From: an uncultured Coriobacteriaceae bacterium
GTDB taxonomy: Bacteria; Actinomycetota; Coriobacteriia; Coriobacteriales; UMGS124
NCBI GenBank assembly: GCA_900539345.1
Contig: UQBS01000005.1
Coordinates: 1 to 64,000 of the forward strand
Reading direction: 5' to 3'
DNA length: 64,000 bases
Shown: positions 1 to 7,214 of the stretch, piece after piece
How the letters are laid out: the number at the start of each line of letters is the position of its first letter
Position numbering within the stretch: the stretch's first letter is position 1
Position numbers and translations under genes: made by a program
The notes under the pieces: model-generated
What the model saw: the letters and a program-made list of their open reading frames with translations, nothing else
Told to the model about the DNA's origin: nothing
The model's database searches: none

Positions 1-130
1 GCGGCTCCACCCGGGCCGCCCACGCGCCCCAGGGGATCTTCGAGTCGAGCAGCGCGAGGAACCTCCTGCGGCGGGTGACCCGGCCCGAGGACGCCTCGAG
101 GTCCGAGAACGTGGGCTGCGCGGGTGCCAT
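1..130 (-). CDS. IS5 family transposase, N-terminal fragment
   Basis: Only the first 43 codons are visible. They read M-A-P-A-Q-P-T-F-S-D-L-E, then an Arg-rich stretch (T-R-R-R-R-F-L), L-L-D and I-P-W with G-A-W, which is the conserved N-terminus of IS5-type DDE transposases (TFSDLE, RRxxFL, IPW). GGAGG lies six bases before the ATG at 130, supporting this start. The catalytic DDE residues lie outside the window. It would catalyse cut-and-paste movement of the element whose end occupies the left edge. Confidence 0.7.
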   Translation of the reverse strand, partial: MAPAQPTFSDLEASSGRVTRRRRFLALLDSKIPWGAWAARVEP

Positions 131-275
131 CGGGTGCCTCCGAATCGTCGGGAATGATGGCGACATTGTATCATAACAGCAGGTAGATTGCCATTTGTCG
201 AGTCATCGGCACACGAGGCGCCCGGGGCCCGCGCACTTGCTCCGGCCCTGCCGAGGTCGCTCGGGGGACTTGTTC
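1..275 (-). mobile_element. End of an IS5-like insertion sequence, cut by the window edge
   Basis: A minus-strand transposase start lies at 130, and about 145 bases of GC-rich non-coding DNA separate it from an abrupt change to AT-richer sequence near 275. I infer that the element ends around 262-275, where the minus strand reads TGAACAAGTCCCC, which would be its terminal inverted repeat. The other end is outside the window, so the repeat and target duplication cannot be checked. The insertion appears to have removed the 5' part of the methyltransferase gene that follows. Confidence 0.6.
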
Positions 276-276
276 A

Positions 277-795
277 TTGTCTCCCTATGAGTGTTCTATT
301 CGCGACAGTTGGTATTCTGTGCCTTCAATTTGGATACCTGACGCATTCTTCTTAAGGCGGAATAATCTCTATCCCAAGCTTGTTCTTAATCGGTGCGGTG
401 CAATATCAACCGACACCATGCATAGGATGAAATTCAGGGATGGTATTGACCCGGAGCTTGCAATTATCGCCTATTACAACAGCATTGCGTTCGCATTCAC
501 GGGGCTTTGCGGCAGAAGCTATGGGGGCGGTGTGCTTGAGATTCTACCCAAGGAAGTTGACAATATCCATGTTCTCAATACCGGTCTATTGAACATTAAC
601 GCCGAGCTAAAGAGAAACATTATCAGCGTAATTGACGGAGTAGTAAGAAATGGGCGCAATATCGACGAAGCGTTGGATTACGTTGATGCAAAGATACTCG
701 TTGGTATACTTAGCTTCGATGAAGATACCTGTCGCGCATGTAGACGCATATGGAAAACATTGCAAGCAAGGCGCCTCGGCAGAGGCACAAGATAG
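277..795 (+). pseudogene. DNA adenine methyltransferase, C-terminal fragment (5' end lost to an IS)
   Basis: The 172 residues resemble the region after the catalytic domain in Eco57I/TaqI-like N6-adenine methyltransferases: a WY..P element, then P-D-A-F-F, P-K-L-V-L-N and an N-T/D-T-M-H-R-like segment, and a conserved G-R-S-Y-G-G-G-V-L-E-I-L-P run. The catalytic NPPY motif and the SAM-binding motifs are absent. The reading frame runs without a proper start into the IS end, and the nominal start at 277 is a TTG at the junction. The DNA is clearly AT-richer than the rest of the window, which suggests transfer. It sits two bases ahead of the mcrB ORF, so it was probably once co-transcribed with mcrBC or belonged to a mixed restriction island. 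No methylation activity is expected. Confidence 0.7.
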
Positions 796-807
796 GCAGT
801 GACTATA

Positions 808-3006
808 ATGACCAGCGCAAAATTTACTTGGATTAGCTTTTATAAAGAGTTATCTGACAAGCTGCTGACCTATCGAGATAGGCGCGACGATCTGATAAAC
901 AAGCTAGCAACTGTCTATGAATCGATCGGGATGAGCCTCCCTAAGCTTGAGGCAGATGAGCTCCAAGACATCGATCCGTTCACCGTCTTCGGCCTCTTCA
1001 ACAAGGGCATCACAGACGCAAACCGGAAGAAGATCGTCGCCGGAATCGCCGAGGTGTTCGACATTGGGGCAGATCAGCCCACGGACTTCGAGGGCATCCC
1101 CGTGCTCAACAACCTCAACGCGACCTTCTATGCCTTCGCCAACGACGAACGTCGCGGCGAGCACGACATCGATAACCTCTGGCACGTGTTCGAGGCCGAG
1201 CTTGTACTAGCTGCAGACGATAGCGAAGAGAACCGCAAGGCATTCGTCGATGCATTCGATGCCGCCGTCATCCAGTTTTCGCTTGGCTGGAAGCTCACCA
1301 TGGGCCTCTACTGGGCAAGGCCCTACAACTTCATCAGCCTGGACAAGCGCAACCGCTGGTTCATGGCCGACGCGGCAAAGGCTGGCTCCACCATTGCCGG
1401 CATAGTGCCAAAGGAGAAGGACTCGGCGATTCACGACGGAGAGCGCTATCTCGACGGAGAGCGCTATCTCGCTATTTGCGATGCTGTCAAATCAGAGTTC
1501 GGAAGCAACGAATGCCCGTACGCAGACTTCCCCTCGCTGACGGCTACCGCCTTCGTGGAGTCTGAGCGCGTCAACCGTGAGAGAAAGGTCGCCGAGAAGG
1601 CTGCAGCCGAAAAGGCGGAAGAAAATTCCCTTGGAGACGAGGGGGTCAAGACCACACATTACTGGACTTACTCCCCGGGAGACGGTGCCGCGAGGTGGGA
1701 TGACTTCTACGCACGTGGCGTAATGGGCGTCGGCTGGAGCAAGCTCGGCAACGTCGAGAAATACGCCAGCAAGGAAGACATCCGCAAGAACCTGCGCACC
1801 CTGTACAGTAGCAAGTACTCGCAGAAGAACTCCGCACTCGCGCTCTGGCAGTTCTCGCGCGAAATCAAGCCGGGCGACGTTGTCTTTGCTAAGCGGGGCC
1901 GCAGCGTGATTATTGGTCGCGGCATCGTTGAGGGGGATTACCAATTCGACGAAAATGGCGACTCCTATCCGAACATCCGCAGGGTACGCTGGACGAGCAG
2001 AGGAGAGTGGCACACGGAAGACCTCCTCGCCGTGAAGACCCTGACGGACATCACCGCCTATCCCGACCTCGTTGAGAAGCTCAACTCGTTCTTCGAGGAC
2101 GAGGGCGGCGAAATCGAGGAAGACACGGAGGAGGTTGAATACCCGGCGTACACGTCCGAGGACTTCCTCTCGGAGGTCTACATGGACGGCGAGCACTACA
2201 GGGCCCTCGTCAACGCCCTGCGCGCGAAGAAGAACATCATCCTGCAGGGTGCCCCAGGCGTGGGCAAGACCTTCGCCGCAAAGCGCCTGGCCTACTCCAT
2301 GATGGGCGTGAAGGACGCCGGGCGTGTGATGATGGTGCAGTTCCACCAGAGCTACAGCTACGAGGACTTCATAGAGGGGTTCCGCCCGAACGCGCAGGGC
2401 TTCGACCTCGAGAAGGGCGCGTTCTACAACTTCTGCAAGAATGCGAAGGACGATTCTGACAACGACTACTTCTTCATCATCGACGAAATCAACCGTGGCA
2501 ACCTCTCGAAGATCTTCGGCGAGCTGTTCATGCTCATCGAGAACGACAAGCGCGGGCCCAGGAACACGCTGCAGCTCCTCTACTCGCACGAGCTGTTCTA
2601 CGTCCCGAGCAACGTATACCTCATTGGTATGATGAACACAGCGGACCGCTCGCTCGCCATGCTCGACTACGCCCTGCGCCGCCGCTTCGCGTTCTTCGAC
2701 CTCCGTCCCGCCTTCGACACGGAGAGCTTCATCGCCTATCAGGAGGGACTTGCCAGCGAGAAGTTCGATAGGCTCATCTCCTGCGTCGTGAAGCTGAACG
2801 AGGCGATCGCGTCCGACGAGTCGCTGGGAGACGGCTTCTGCATCGGCCATAGCTACTTCTGCCGCATGTCCCCGGACGATGTGACGGACGATAAGCTCTC
2901 GGCAATCGTCAACTACGAGCTCGTGCCGATGTTGCGCGAGTACTGGTTCGACGAGCCCACCAAGGTCGACGAGTGGGCCGGCAAGTTGCGCAGGTCAATC
3001 CGGTGA
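808..3006 (+). CDS. mcrB: McrB-like GTPase of a type IV (modified-DNA) restriction system
   Basis: This is the motor subunit that with McrC cleaves DNA carrying modified cytosine. The 732-residue protein has three parts. Residues 1-280 form an N-terminal domain seen in some McrB-like AAA proteins (LGWKLTMGLYW, LDxRNRW). Residues 285-425 look like an EVE/PUA-like base reader (YWTYSPG, GVGWSKLG, GDVVFAKRG, IIGRG). Residues 455-732 are the AAA+ GTPase, with Walker A GAPGVGKT, Walker B FFIIDEINRG and the McrB signature MMNTADRS followed by LRRRF. I chose the ATG at 808; a GTG at 799 is also possible. A six-residue tandem duplication (DGERYL twice) lies near residue 215. The stop overlaps the mcrC start. 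Both genes look intact. Confidence 0.88.
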   Translation: MTSAKFTWISFYKELSDKLLTYRDRRDDLINKLATVYESIGMSLPKLEADELQDIDPFTVFGLFNKGITDANRKKIVAGIAEVFDIGADQPTDFEGIPVLNNLNATFYAFANDERRGEHDIDNLWHVFEAELVLAADDSEENRKAFVDAFDAAVIQFSLGWKLTMGLYWARPYNFISLDKRNRWFMADAAKAGSTIAGIVPKEKDSAIHDGERYLDGERYLAICDAVKSEFGSNECPYADFPSLTATAFVESERVNRERKVAEKAAAEKAEENSLGDEGVKTTHYWTYSPGDGAARWDDFYARGVMGVGWSKLGNVEKYASKEDIRKNLRTLYSSKYSQKNSALALWQFSREIKPGDVVFAKRGRSVIIGRGIVEGDYQFDENGDSYPNIRRVRWTSRGEWHTEDLLAVKTLTDITAYPDLVEKLNSFFEDEGGEIEEDTEEVEYPAYTSEDFLSEVYMDGEHYRALVNALRAKKNIILQGAPGVGKTFAAKRLAYSMMGVKDAGRVMMVQFHQSYSYEDFIEGFRPNAQGFDLEKGAFYNFCKNAKDDSDNDYFFIIDEINRGNLSKIFGELFMLIENDKRGPRNTLQLLYSHELFYVPSNVYLIGMMNTADRSLAMLDYALRRRFAFFDLRPAFDTESFIAYQEGLASEKFDRLISCVVKLNEAIASDESLGDGFCIGHSYFCRMSPDDVTDDKLSAIVNYELVPMLREYWFDEPTKVDEWAGKLRRSIR

Positions 3007-4088
3007 TCCGGATACAGAACATCTACCACATGCTCGCCTATGCGTTCCAGACGCTGCAAGGGCAGGGCTACCGCGACATCACAGCCGAGGAGTTCGACAA
3101 CACCGCCGACCTCCTCGCCGAGATACTGTCACGGGGCGTGAGCCTGCAGCTCAAGCGCGGTCTTGGCCGAGAGTACGTCGACCGCAAGGATATGCTCTCC
3201 TCACCGAGGGGCAAGATTGAGCTGTCCGAGTCCTTGAAGACGCGCTCAATTCTGCGCAGGCAGCTGGTTTGCAGCTACGACGAGTTCAGCACGGACACGC
3301 GCATGAACCGCATCCTCAAGGCGACGATCATGCTCTTGATTCGCTCGGACATCGACAAGGCGCGCAGGAAGGCACTTAGACGGCTGCTTCCGTACTTCGT
3401 GGACGTGGAAGACGTGAACCTTTCGGGCGAAGACTGGCACATGCGCTTCGACCGGAACAACCAGACTTATCGCATGCTCATGAACGTATGCTGGCTGGTC
3501 GTGAAGGGCCTTCTCCAGACGCGGGAAAGCGGGAGTCTCCGCATGATGGACTTCCTCGACGAGCAGCGAATGAGCCACCTGTACGAGAAGTTCATCCTCG
3601 AGTACTACAGACGTGAGCACCCAGGGCTTTCCGCGGGGGCGCCGTACATCAGCTGGGCACTCGACGACGGCTTCGGCGATATGCTCCCCGCCATGCACAC
3701 CGACATAACGCTCACATGGGGCAGGACCGTCCTCATCATCGACGCAAAGTACTACAGTCACACGACGCAGCAGCAATTCGACAAGCAAAGCGTCCACTCC
3801 GGCAACCTGTACCAGATCTTCACCTACGTGAAGAACAAGGAAGCGGAGCTCGCCAGCACTCACGAACAGCATAGCGTGTCGGGCATGCTGCTCTACGCCA
3901 AGACCGACGAAGACGTGCAGCCTGATGGTGTGTATCAGATGAGCGGTAACCAGATAAGCGTGAGGACATTGGACCTGAACCAGCCCTTCGAGACAATACG
4001 TTCGCAGCTCGACGGTATTGCTGAAGCTCATTTCTCTATAGCAATGGGCGCGACTTCGGAAGACGCCGCGCCCATTGGCAAACATTAA
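3003..4088 (+). CDS. mcrC: McrC-like nuclease subunit of the type IV restriction system
   Basis: McrC stimulates the McrB GTPase and supplies the nuclease. The start is the GTG at 3003, overlapping the mcrB stop (GTGA), which gives V-I-R-I-Q-N-I-Y-H-M-L-A-Y-A-F, the characteristic McrC N-terminus. The C-terminal half carries a PD-(D/E)xK nuclease core: T-D-I-T-L followed by LIIDAKYY, where the D-A-K triad gives the metal-binding and catalytic residues. At 361 residues it is a normal length for the family. Translational coupling with mcrB indicates a working pair even though the neighbouring methyltransferase is broken. The last codons contain an 11-bp inverted repeat. Confidence 0.88.
   Translation: MIRIQNIYHMLAYAFQTLQGQGYRDITAEEFDNTADLLAEILSRGVSLQLKRGLGREYVDRKDMLSSPRGKIELSESLKTRSILRRQLVCSYDEFSTDTRMNRILKATIMLLIRSDIDKARRKALRRLLPYFVDVEDVNLSGEDWHMRFDRNNQTYRMLMNVCWLVVKGLLQTRESGSLRMMDFLDEQRMSHLYEKFILEYYRREHPGLSAGAPYISWALDDGFGDMLPAMHTDITLTWGRTVLIIDAKYYSHTTQQQFDKQSVHSGNLYQIFTYVKNKEAELASTHEQHSVSGMLLYAKTDEDVQPDGVYQMSGNQISVRTLDLNQPFETIRSQLDGIAEAHFSIAMGATSEDAAPIGKH
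4042..4077 (+). other. 11-bp inverted repeat at the 3' end of mcrC
   Basis: CAATGGGCGCG (4042-4052) and CGCGCCCATTG (4067-4077) are perfectly complementary, with a 14-base loop, inside the last McrC codons. No T-run follows, so a classical terminator is not shown, but the hairpin could slow or end mcrBC transcription ahead of the convergent hydrolase gene. Confidence 0.4.
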
Positions 4089-4134
4089 CTGGAAGAATCG
4101 TTGTTGGAGGCTTGGTATTGAATCAAGGTGCGCC

Positions 4135-5106
4135 TTACTTTAGATATTCCTCAAAGAACGCTTTCAGCTTTTCGAACGGAATGATATCCATCTGATCGTA
4201 GAGGTCGGTATGGCTGGCGCCGGGGATAATGAGCAATTCCTTGTTGTCTCCGGTCAGCTTGCCGTACGCGGTTTCGCTGAAATAGCGTGAGTGCGCCTTC
4301 TCGCCGTGCACCAGCAGCACGGCGGAGCGGATCTCGCCGGCGTACTGCAAGATCGGCATATTCAAAAACGACAGCGAGGACGTCACATTCCAACCGCCAT
4401 TGGAGCCCAGGCTGCGGGGATGGTAGCCTCGCGGAGTCTTGTAGTAGGCGTAATAGTCCGCCACAAACTGCGGCGCGTCATCGGGCAGCTGATCGACCAC
4501 GCCGCCCGCCAGCGCGTAGCTGTCATTTTTATAGTCCTCGGTGCGCTGCGCGTTCAGCGCTTTACGCTTTTCAAAGCGCGCCTGCTCAGAATCCTCGGCG
4601 TCAAAATAGCCGTTTGCGATCACGCGGGTCATGTCGTACATCGTCATAGCAGCAGTAGCCTTGATACGGGTGTCGATGGCTGCGGCGTTGATTGCCATGC
4701 CGCCCCAACCGCAGATGCCGATGATGCCGATGCGCTCCGGATCAACGCTTTCCTGCACAGAAAGGAAATCCACCGCTGCGCAGAAGTCCTCGGTGTTGAT
4801 GTCCGGCGATGCCACATAGCGGGGCGTACCGCCGCTCTCACCGGTATAGGACGGGTCGAAGGCAATCGCGAAAAAGCCCAGCCCCGCCATTTTCTGCGCA
4901 TAAAGGCCGGACGTTTGCTCCTTCACCGCGCCAAACGGACCGCTGACGGCGATGGCAGGCAGCTTGCCTTCCACATTCTTCGGCACGTAGACGTCGGCCG
5001 CCAGCGTGATGCCGTATCGGTTGTGGAAGGTCGCCTTGCCGTGCTCAACCTTGTCGCTTTTGGGAAACACCTTGTCCCATTCCTGCGCCAGATGCAACTG
5101 TTCCAT
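4135..5106 (-). CDS. Alpha/beta hydrolase, dienelactone-hydrolase-like
   Basis: The 323-residue cytoplasmic protein has the alpha/beta hydrolase core. An oxyanion-side GPFG lies near residue 77, the acid strand reads AIAFDPSYTGESGG, and the nucleophile elbow reads GICGWGG around residue 150, with Cys rather than Ser, as in dienelactone hydrolases and the YcjY-type group. HGEKAHSRYFSE holds a conserved region, and GASHTDLYDQ near the C-terminus gives the catalytic His. It has no signal peptide. The substrate is unknown; an ester, lactone or modified peptide is possible. It is the third gene of a minus-strand operon, two bases after the CMD-cupin gene, so it is likely induced by the same MerR-type regulator. 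Confidence 0.75.
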   Translation of the reverse strand: MEQLHLAQEWDKVFPKSDKVEHGKATFHNRYGITLAADVYVPKNVEGKLPAIAVSGPFGAVKEQTSGLYAQKMAGLGFFAIAFDPSYTGESGGTPRYVASPDINTEDFCAAVDFLSVQESVDPERIGIIGICGWGGMAINAAAIDTRIKATAAMTMYDMTRVIANGYFDAEDSEQARFEKRKALNAQRTEDYKNDSYALAGGVVDQLPDDAPQFVADYYAYYKTPRGYHPRSLGSNGGWNVTSSLSFLNMPILQYAGEIRSAVLLVHGEKAHSRYFSETAYGKLTGDNKELLIIPGASHTDLYDQMDIIPFEKLKAFFEEYLK

Positions 5107-5108
5107 GC

Positions 5109-5873
5109 CTAGGCCTCCTTGTCAGTCGCTTTAAAGTATTGCTCGTCGTCCACGGGCTCCAACCACTCGTTGGAGGTCTCCTCGCCCGGAACCTCCAGCG
5201 CGAGATGGGAGAACCAGCTGTCGGGCACCGCACCGTGCCAGTGCTTTACGCCCGCGGGAATATTTACTACATCGCCAGGGCACAGCTCTTGTGCCGGTTT
5301 GCCCCATTCCTGGTAAAGCCCTCGACCAGCCACGCAGACGAGGATCTGTCCGCCACCGCTTTTGGCGTGATGTGTGTGCCAGTTGTTGCGGCAGCCGGGC
5401 TCAAACGTCACGTTGTAGACGCCGACCTGCTCGGTGGAAAGGGGCGCGAGGTAGCTTTGCCCGATAAAGTACTTCGCGAATACGTCGTTGGGAGCACCGA
5501 TAGGAAAGGCCATCTCGTTTTGATGCTCAGTTCTTGCATCAGCGGCATCGCCATCTGCCCAGACCTCCTTCGCCATGCGAAAAGCCGCCCACGCCTTGGG
5601 CCATCCCGCGTAAAACGCCGCGTGCGTAAGGATTTCCGCTATCTCCGTCCTAGTCACGCCATTATTCTTTGCGGACATCAGATGATATTGGAACGAAGAG
5701 TCCGTCAGCCCCTGCGCCATTAGGGCAACCACCGTCACTATGCTGCGGTCGCGCAAGGAAAGCTCGCCCTCCCGGCTCCACACCTCGCCGAACAGCACAT
5801 CATCGTTGAGCTGCGCGAATTTGGGGGCGAAGTCCCCCAGGGCATCCCTGCCCGCCGTCTGCTTAATCGTCAT
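5109..5873 (-). CDS. Carboxymuconolactone decarboxylase-like domain fused to a cupin
   Basis: Residues 1-105 form an AhpD/CMD-like helical domain (LSLRDRSIVTVVALMAQG, then E-I-A-E-I-L-T-H-A-A-F-Y-A-G-W-P-K-A). The CxxC of true AhpD is missing, so peroxidase activity is not supported. Residues 140-245 are a single cupin barrel with metal-binding motifs N-N-W-H-T-H-H near 160 and P-A-G-V-K-H-W-H-G near 208. The combination is common in gut anaerobes beside flavodoxins and MerR regulators. The protein may act on small reactive or aromatic carbonyl compounds, but no substrate can be read from the sequence. It lies between the flavodoxin-like gene and the hydrolase in one operon. Confidence 0.8.
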   Translation of the reverse strand: MTIKQTAGRDALGDFAPKFAQLNDDVLFGEVWSREGELSLRDRSIVTVVALMAQGLTDSSFQYHLMSAKNNGVTRTEIAEILTHAAFYAGWPKAWAAFRMAKEVWADGDAADARTEHQNEMAFPIGAPNDVFAKYFIGQSYLAPLSTEQVGVYNVTFEPGCRNNWHTHHAKSGGGQILVCVAGRGLYQEWGKPAQELCPGDVVNIPAGVKHWHGAVPDSWFSHLALEVPGEETSNEWLEPVDDEQYFKATDKEA

Positions 5874-5934
5874 GTTTGATTCCTCCTGTCGATGGTTTTG
5901 AGTGCAAAACTGCTTCCGTGCAGCTGAGCCGCGC

Positions 5935-6474
5935 CTAGGCTCCCATGCCCATTCGTCGTGCTTGCTCCAGAGCGGGATGCCCAGCGATTTCGCCCACGCC
6001 GTTCACGCCGCCGGCGAAAACCGTTCCAGCAAGCGTGCAGCGCGAGAAGCAGTCGACCCATCCCTGCACTGCCTTTTTGGCGCCGTCGAAGGTCGAGCGC
6101 CCTTCCTCCGCCGCCGTCGCCAACAGATACGCCTCGGTGAATGCGTAATCGGAGCCGAAGAGCGGGTTGGCGCGGTCCAGCATGGTCTTGAGCTGGCCAC
6201 AGACGCTGTAGTAGTAGACGGGCGTTGCGAACACCAACACATCCGCATCGTGCATTTTGGCGGCAATTTCCGCGGCATCGTCTTGGATGACACAATGCCC
6301 CAGCTTTAGGCAGGCAAGGCAGCCCTTGCAGAAGCCTAGCTGCTTTTCGCGCAGGTGCACGATCTCCACGCTGTGACCCGCTTCCCGTGCGCCTTTAGCG
6401 AAAGCATCCGCCAACGTCTCGGAATTGCCATTCTTTCGAGGGCTTGAAGAAACTATCAAAACCGCTTTGCCCAT
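5935..6474 (-). CDS. Flavodoxin-like NAD(P)H-dependent FMN reductase
   Basis: The 179-residue protein begins M-G-K-A-V-L-I-V-S-S-S-P-R-K-N-G-N-S-E-T, the FMN-phosphate loop of the NADPH-dependent FMN reductase/iron-sulfur flavoprotein family. A C-K-G-C-L-A-C-L-K-L-G-H-C segment near residue 52 is the usual Cys cluster of this subgroup. ATPVYYYSVCGQLKTMLDR is the flavin-contacting region. The ATG at 6474 is chosen; the ORF stays open upstream but into the regulatory region. It is the first gene of the operon and lies directly downstream of the MerR-type operator, so it is the most likely direct target. The role is probably quinone, disulfide or nitro-group reduction; the substrate is unknown. 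Confidence 0.8.
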   Translation of the reverse strand: MGKAVLIVSSSPRKNGNSETLADAFAKGAREAGHSVEIVHLREKQLGFCKGCLACLKLGHCVIQDDAAEIAAKMHDADVLVFATPVYYYSVCGQLKTMLDRANPLFGSDYAFTEAYLLATAAEEGRSTFDGAKKAVQGWVDCFSRCTLAGTVFAGGVNGVGEIAGHPALEQARRMGMGA

Positions 6475-6517
6475 TACGGAGTACTCCTTGCATTCCCGAT
6501 TTATATTGACGAGAATG

Positions 6518-6548
6518 AAGGTAATACCTAAACCTGACTTTAGGTCAA
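6518..6548 (-). promoter_or_regulatory. MerR-type promoter with dyad operator for the flavodoxin operon
   Basis: On the minus strand TTGACC (6548-6543) is a good -35. A perfect dyad CCTAAA-N6-TTTAGG (6527-6544) lies between it and candidate -10 boxes TATTAC (6526-6521, spacing 16) or TACCTT (6523-6518, spacing 19). Operators placed between -35 and -10 with a long spacer are typical of MerR-family activation. The site is between the divergent merR and flavodoxin genes. Confidence 0.65.
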
Positions 6549-6578
6549 GGAGTGTACTCGATATTTTTCGGAGGAGCC

Positions 6579-7019
6579 ATGTACACAATCGGACAGGTGG
6601 CGGAGATGTTCGGCTTGCCCGTCTCCACGCTGCGGTATTACGACAAGCAGGGGTTGTTCCCGGGATTGGAGCGGACATCTGGCATTCGCCGATTCGGCGA
6701 TACGGAACTCGAGGCACTCCGAGTCATCGAATGCCTGAAGAAGGCCGGGATGGAGATCAAGGACATCCGACTGTTCATGGAATGGTGCGCGGAGGGCCCA
6801 TCAACATACCCCAAGCGTAAGGCCATGTTCGAGGAACGAAAGGCCCACATGGAATCGGAGATTGCGAAGATGAACCGCGCGCTGGACATGCTGAAGTTCA
6901 AATGCTGGTACTACGAGCAGGCGATTCAAGATGGCAACGAGGACAGGCTGAAGGCGCTGGTTCCCGACGGTTTGCCGGGAGAAATCAAAGAAGCCTACGA
7001 AAACGCCCACGCTCAATAA
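6579..7019 (+). CDS. MerR family transcriptional regulator
   Basis: The 146-residue protein starts M-Y-T-I-G-Q-V-A-E-M-F-G-L-P-V-S-T-L-R-Y-Y-D, the MerR winged-helix DNA-binding domain, followed by GLFPG, SGIRRF and a helical dimerisation region (residues 75-125). The C-terminal part lacks the paired Cys residues of metal sensors; it has only C-A near 72 and one Cys near 112. It belongs to the group that senses redox or organic signals, often next to flavodoxin and CMD genes. GGAGGAG precedes the ATG at 6579. It is divergent from the flavodoxin operon and shares the dyad operator, so it probably controls both itself and the operon. Confidence 0.9.
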   Translation: MYTIGQVAEMFGLPVSTLRYYDKQGLFPGLERTSGIRRFGDTELEALRVIECLKKAGMEIKDIRLFMEWCAEGPSTYPKRKAMFEERKAHMESEIAKMNRALDMLKFKCWYYEQAIQDGNEDRLKALVPDGLPGEIKEAYENAHAQ

Positions 7020-7074
7020 TGCCATCCGATGCTCAAGGGGCTTCGGACGGGGATTCCTTTCCAGGTAGGCATGC

Positions 7075-7109
7075 AAAAAGAAAGCCTCCGAACCAGAGAG
7101 TTCGGAGGC
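7075..7109 (-). terminator. Rho-independent terminator of guaA
   Basis: On the minus strand a 10-bp perfect stem, GCCTCCGAAC with GTTCGGAGGC and a 6-base loop (7109-7084), is followed by TTTCTTTTT. It lies about 105 bases after the guaA stop. The plus strand has no T-run, so it serves guaA rather than merR. Confidence 0.85.
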
Positions 7110-7214
7110 CGTTATTCCCACTATTTCGCTGGTGGCTTTGCCCTTGGGAGGCGCCGAAGCACTACCAGGCGGTACTCGGCGGTATCAAAACGCGAGTTCA
7201 GAAACCAGTTCCCG

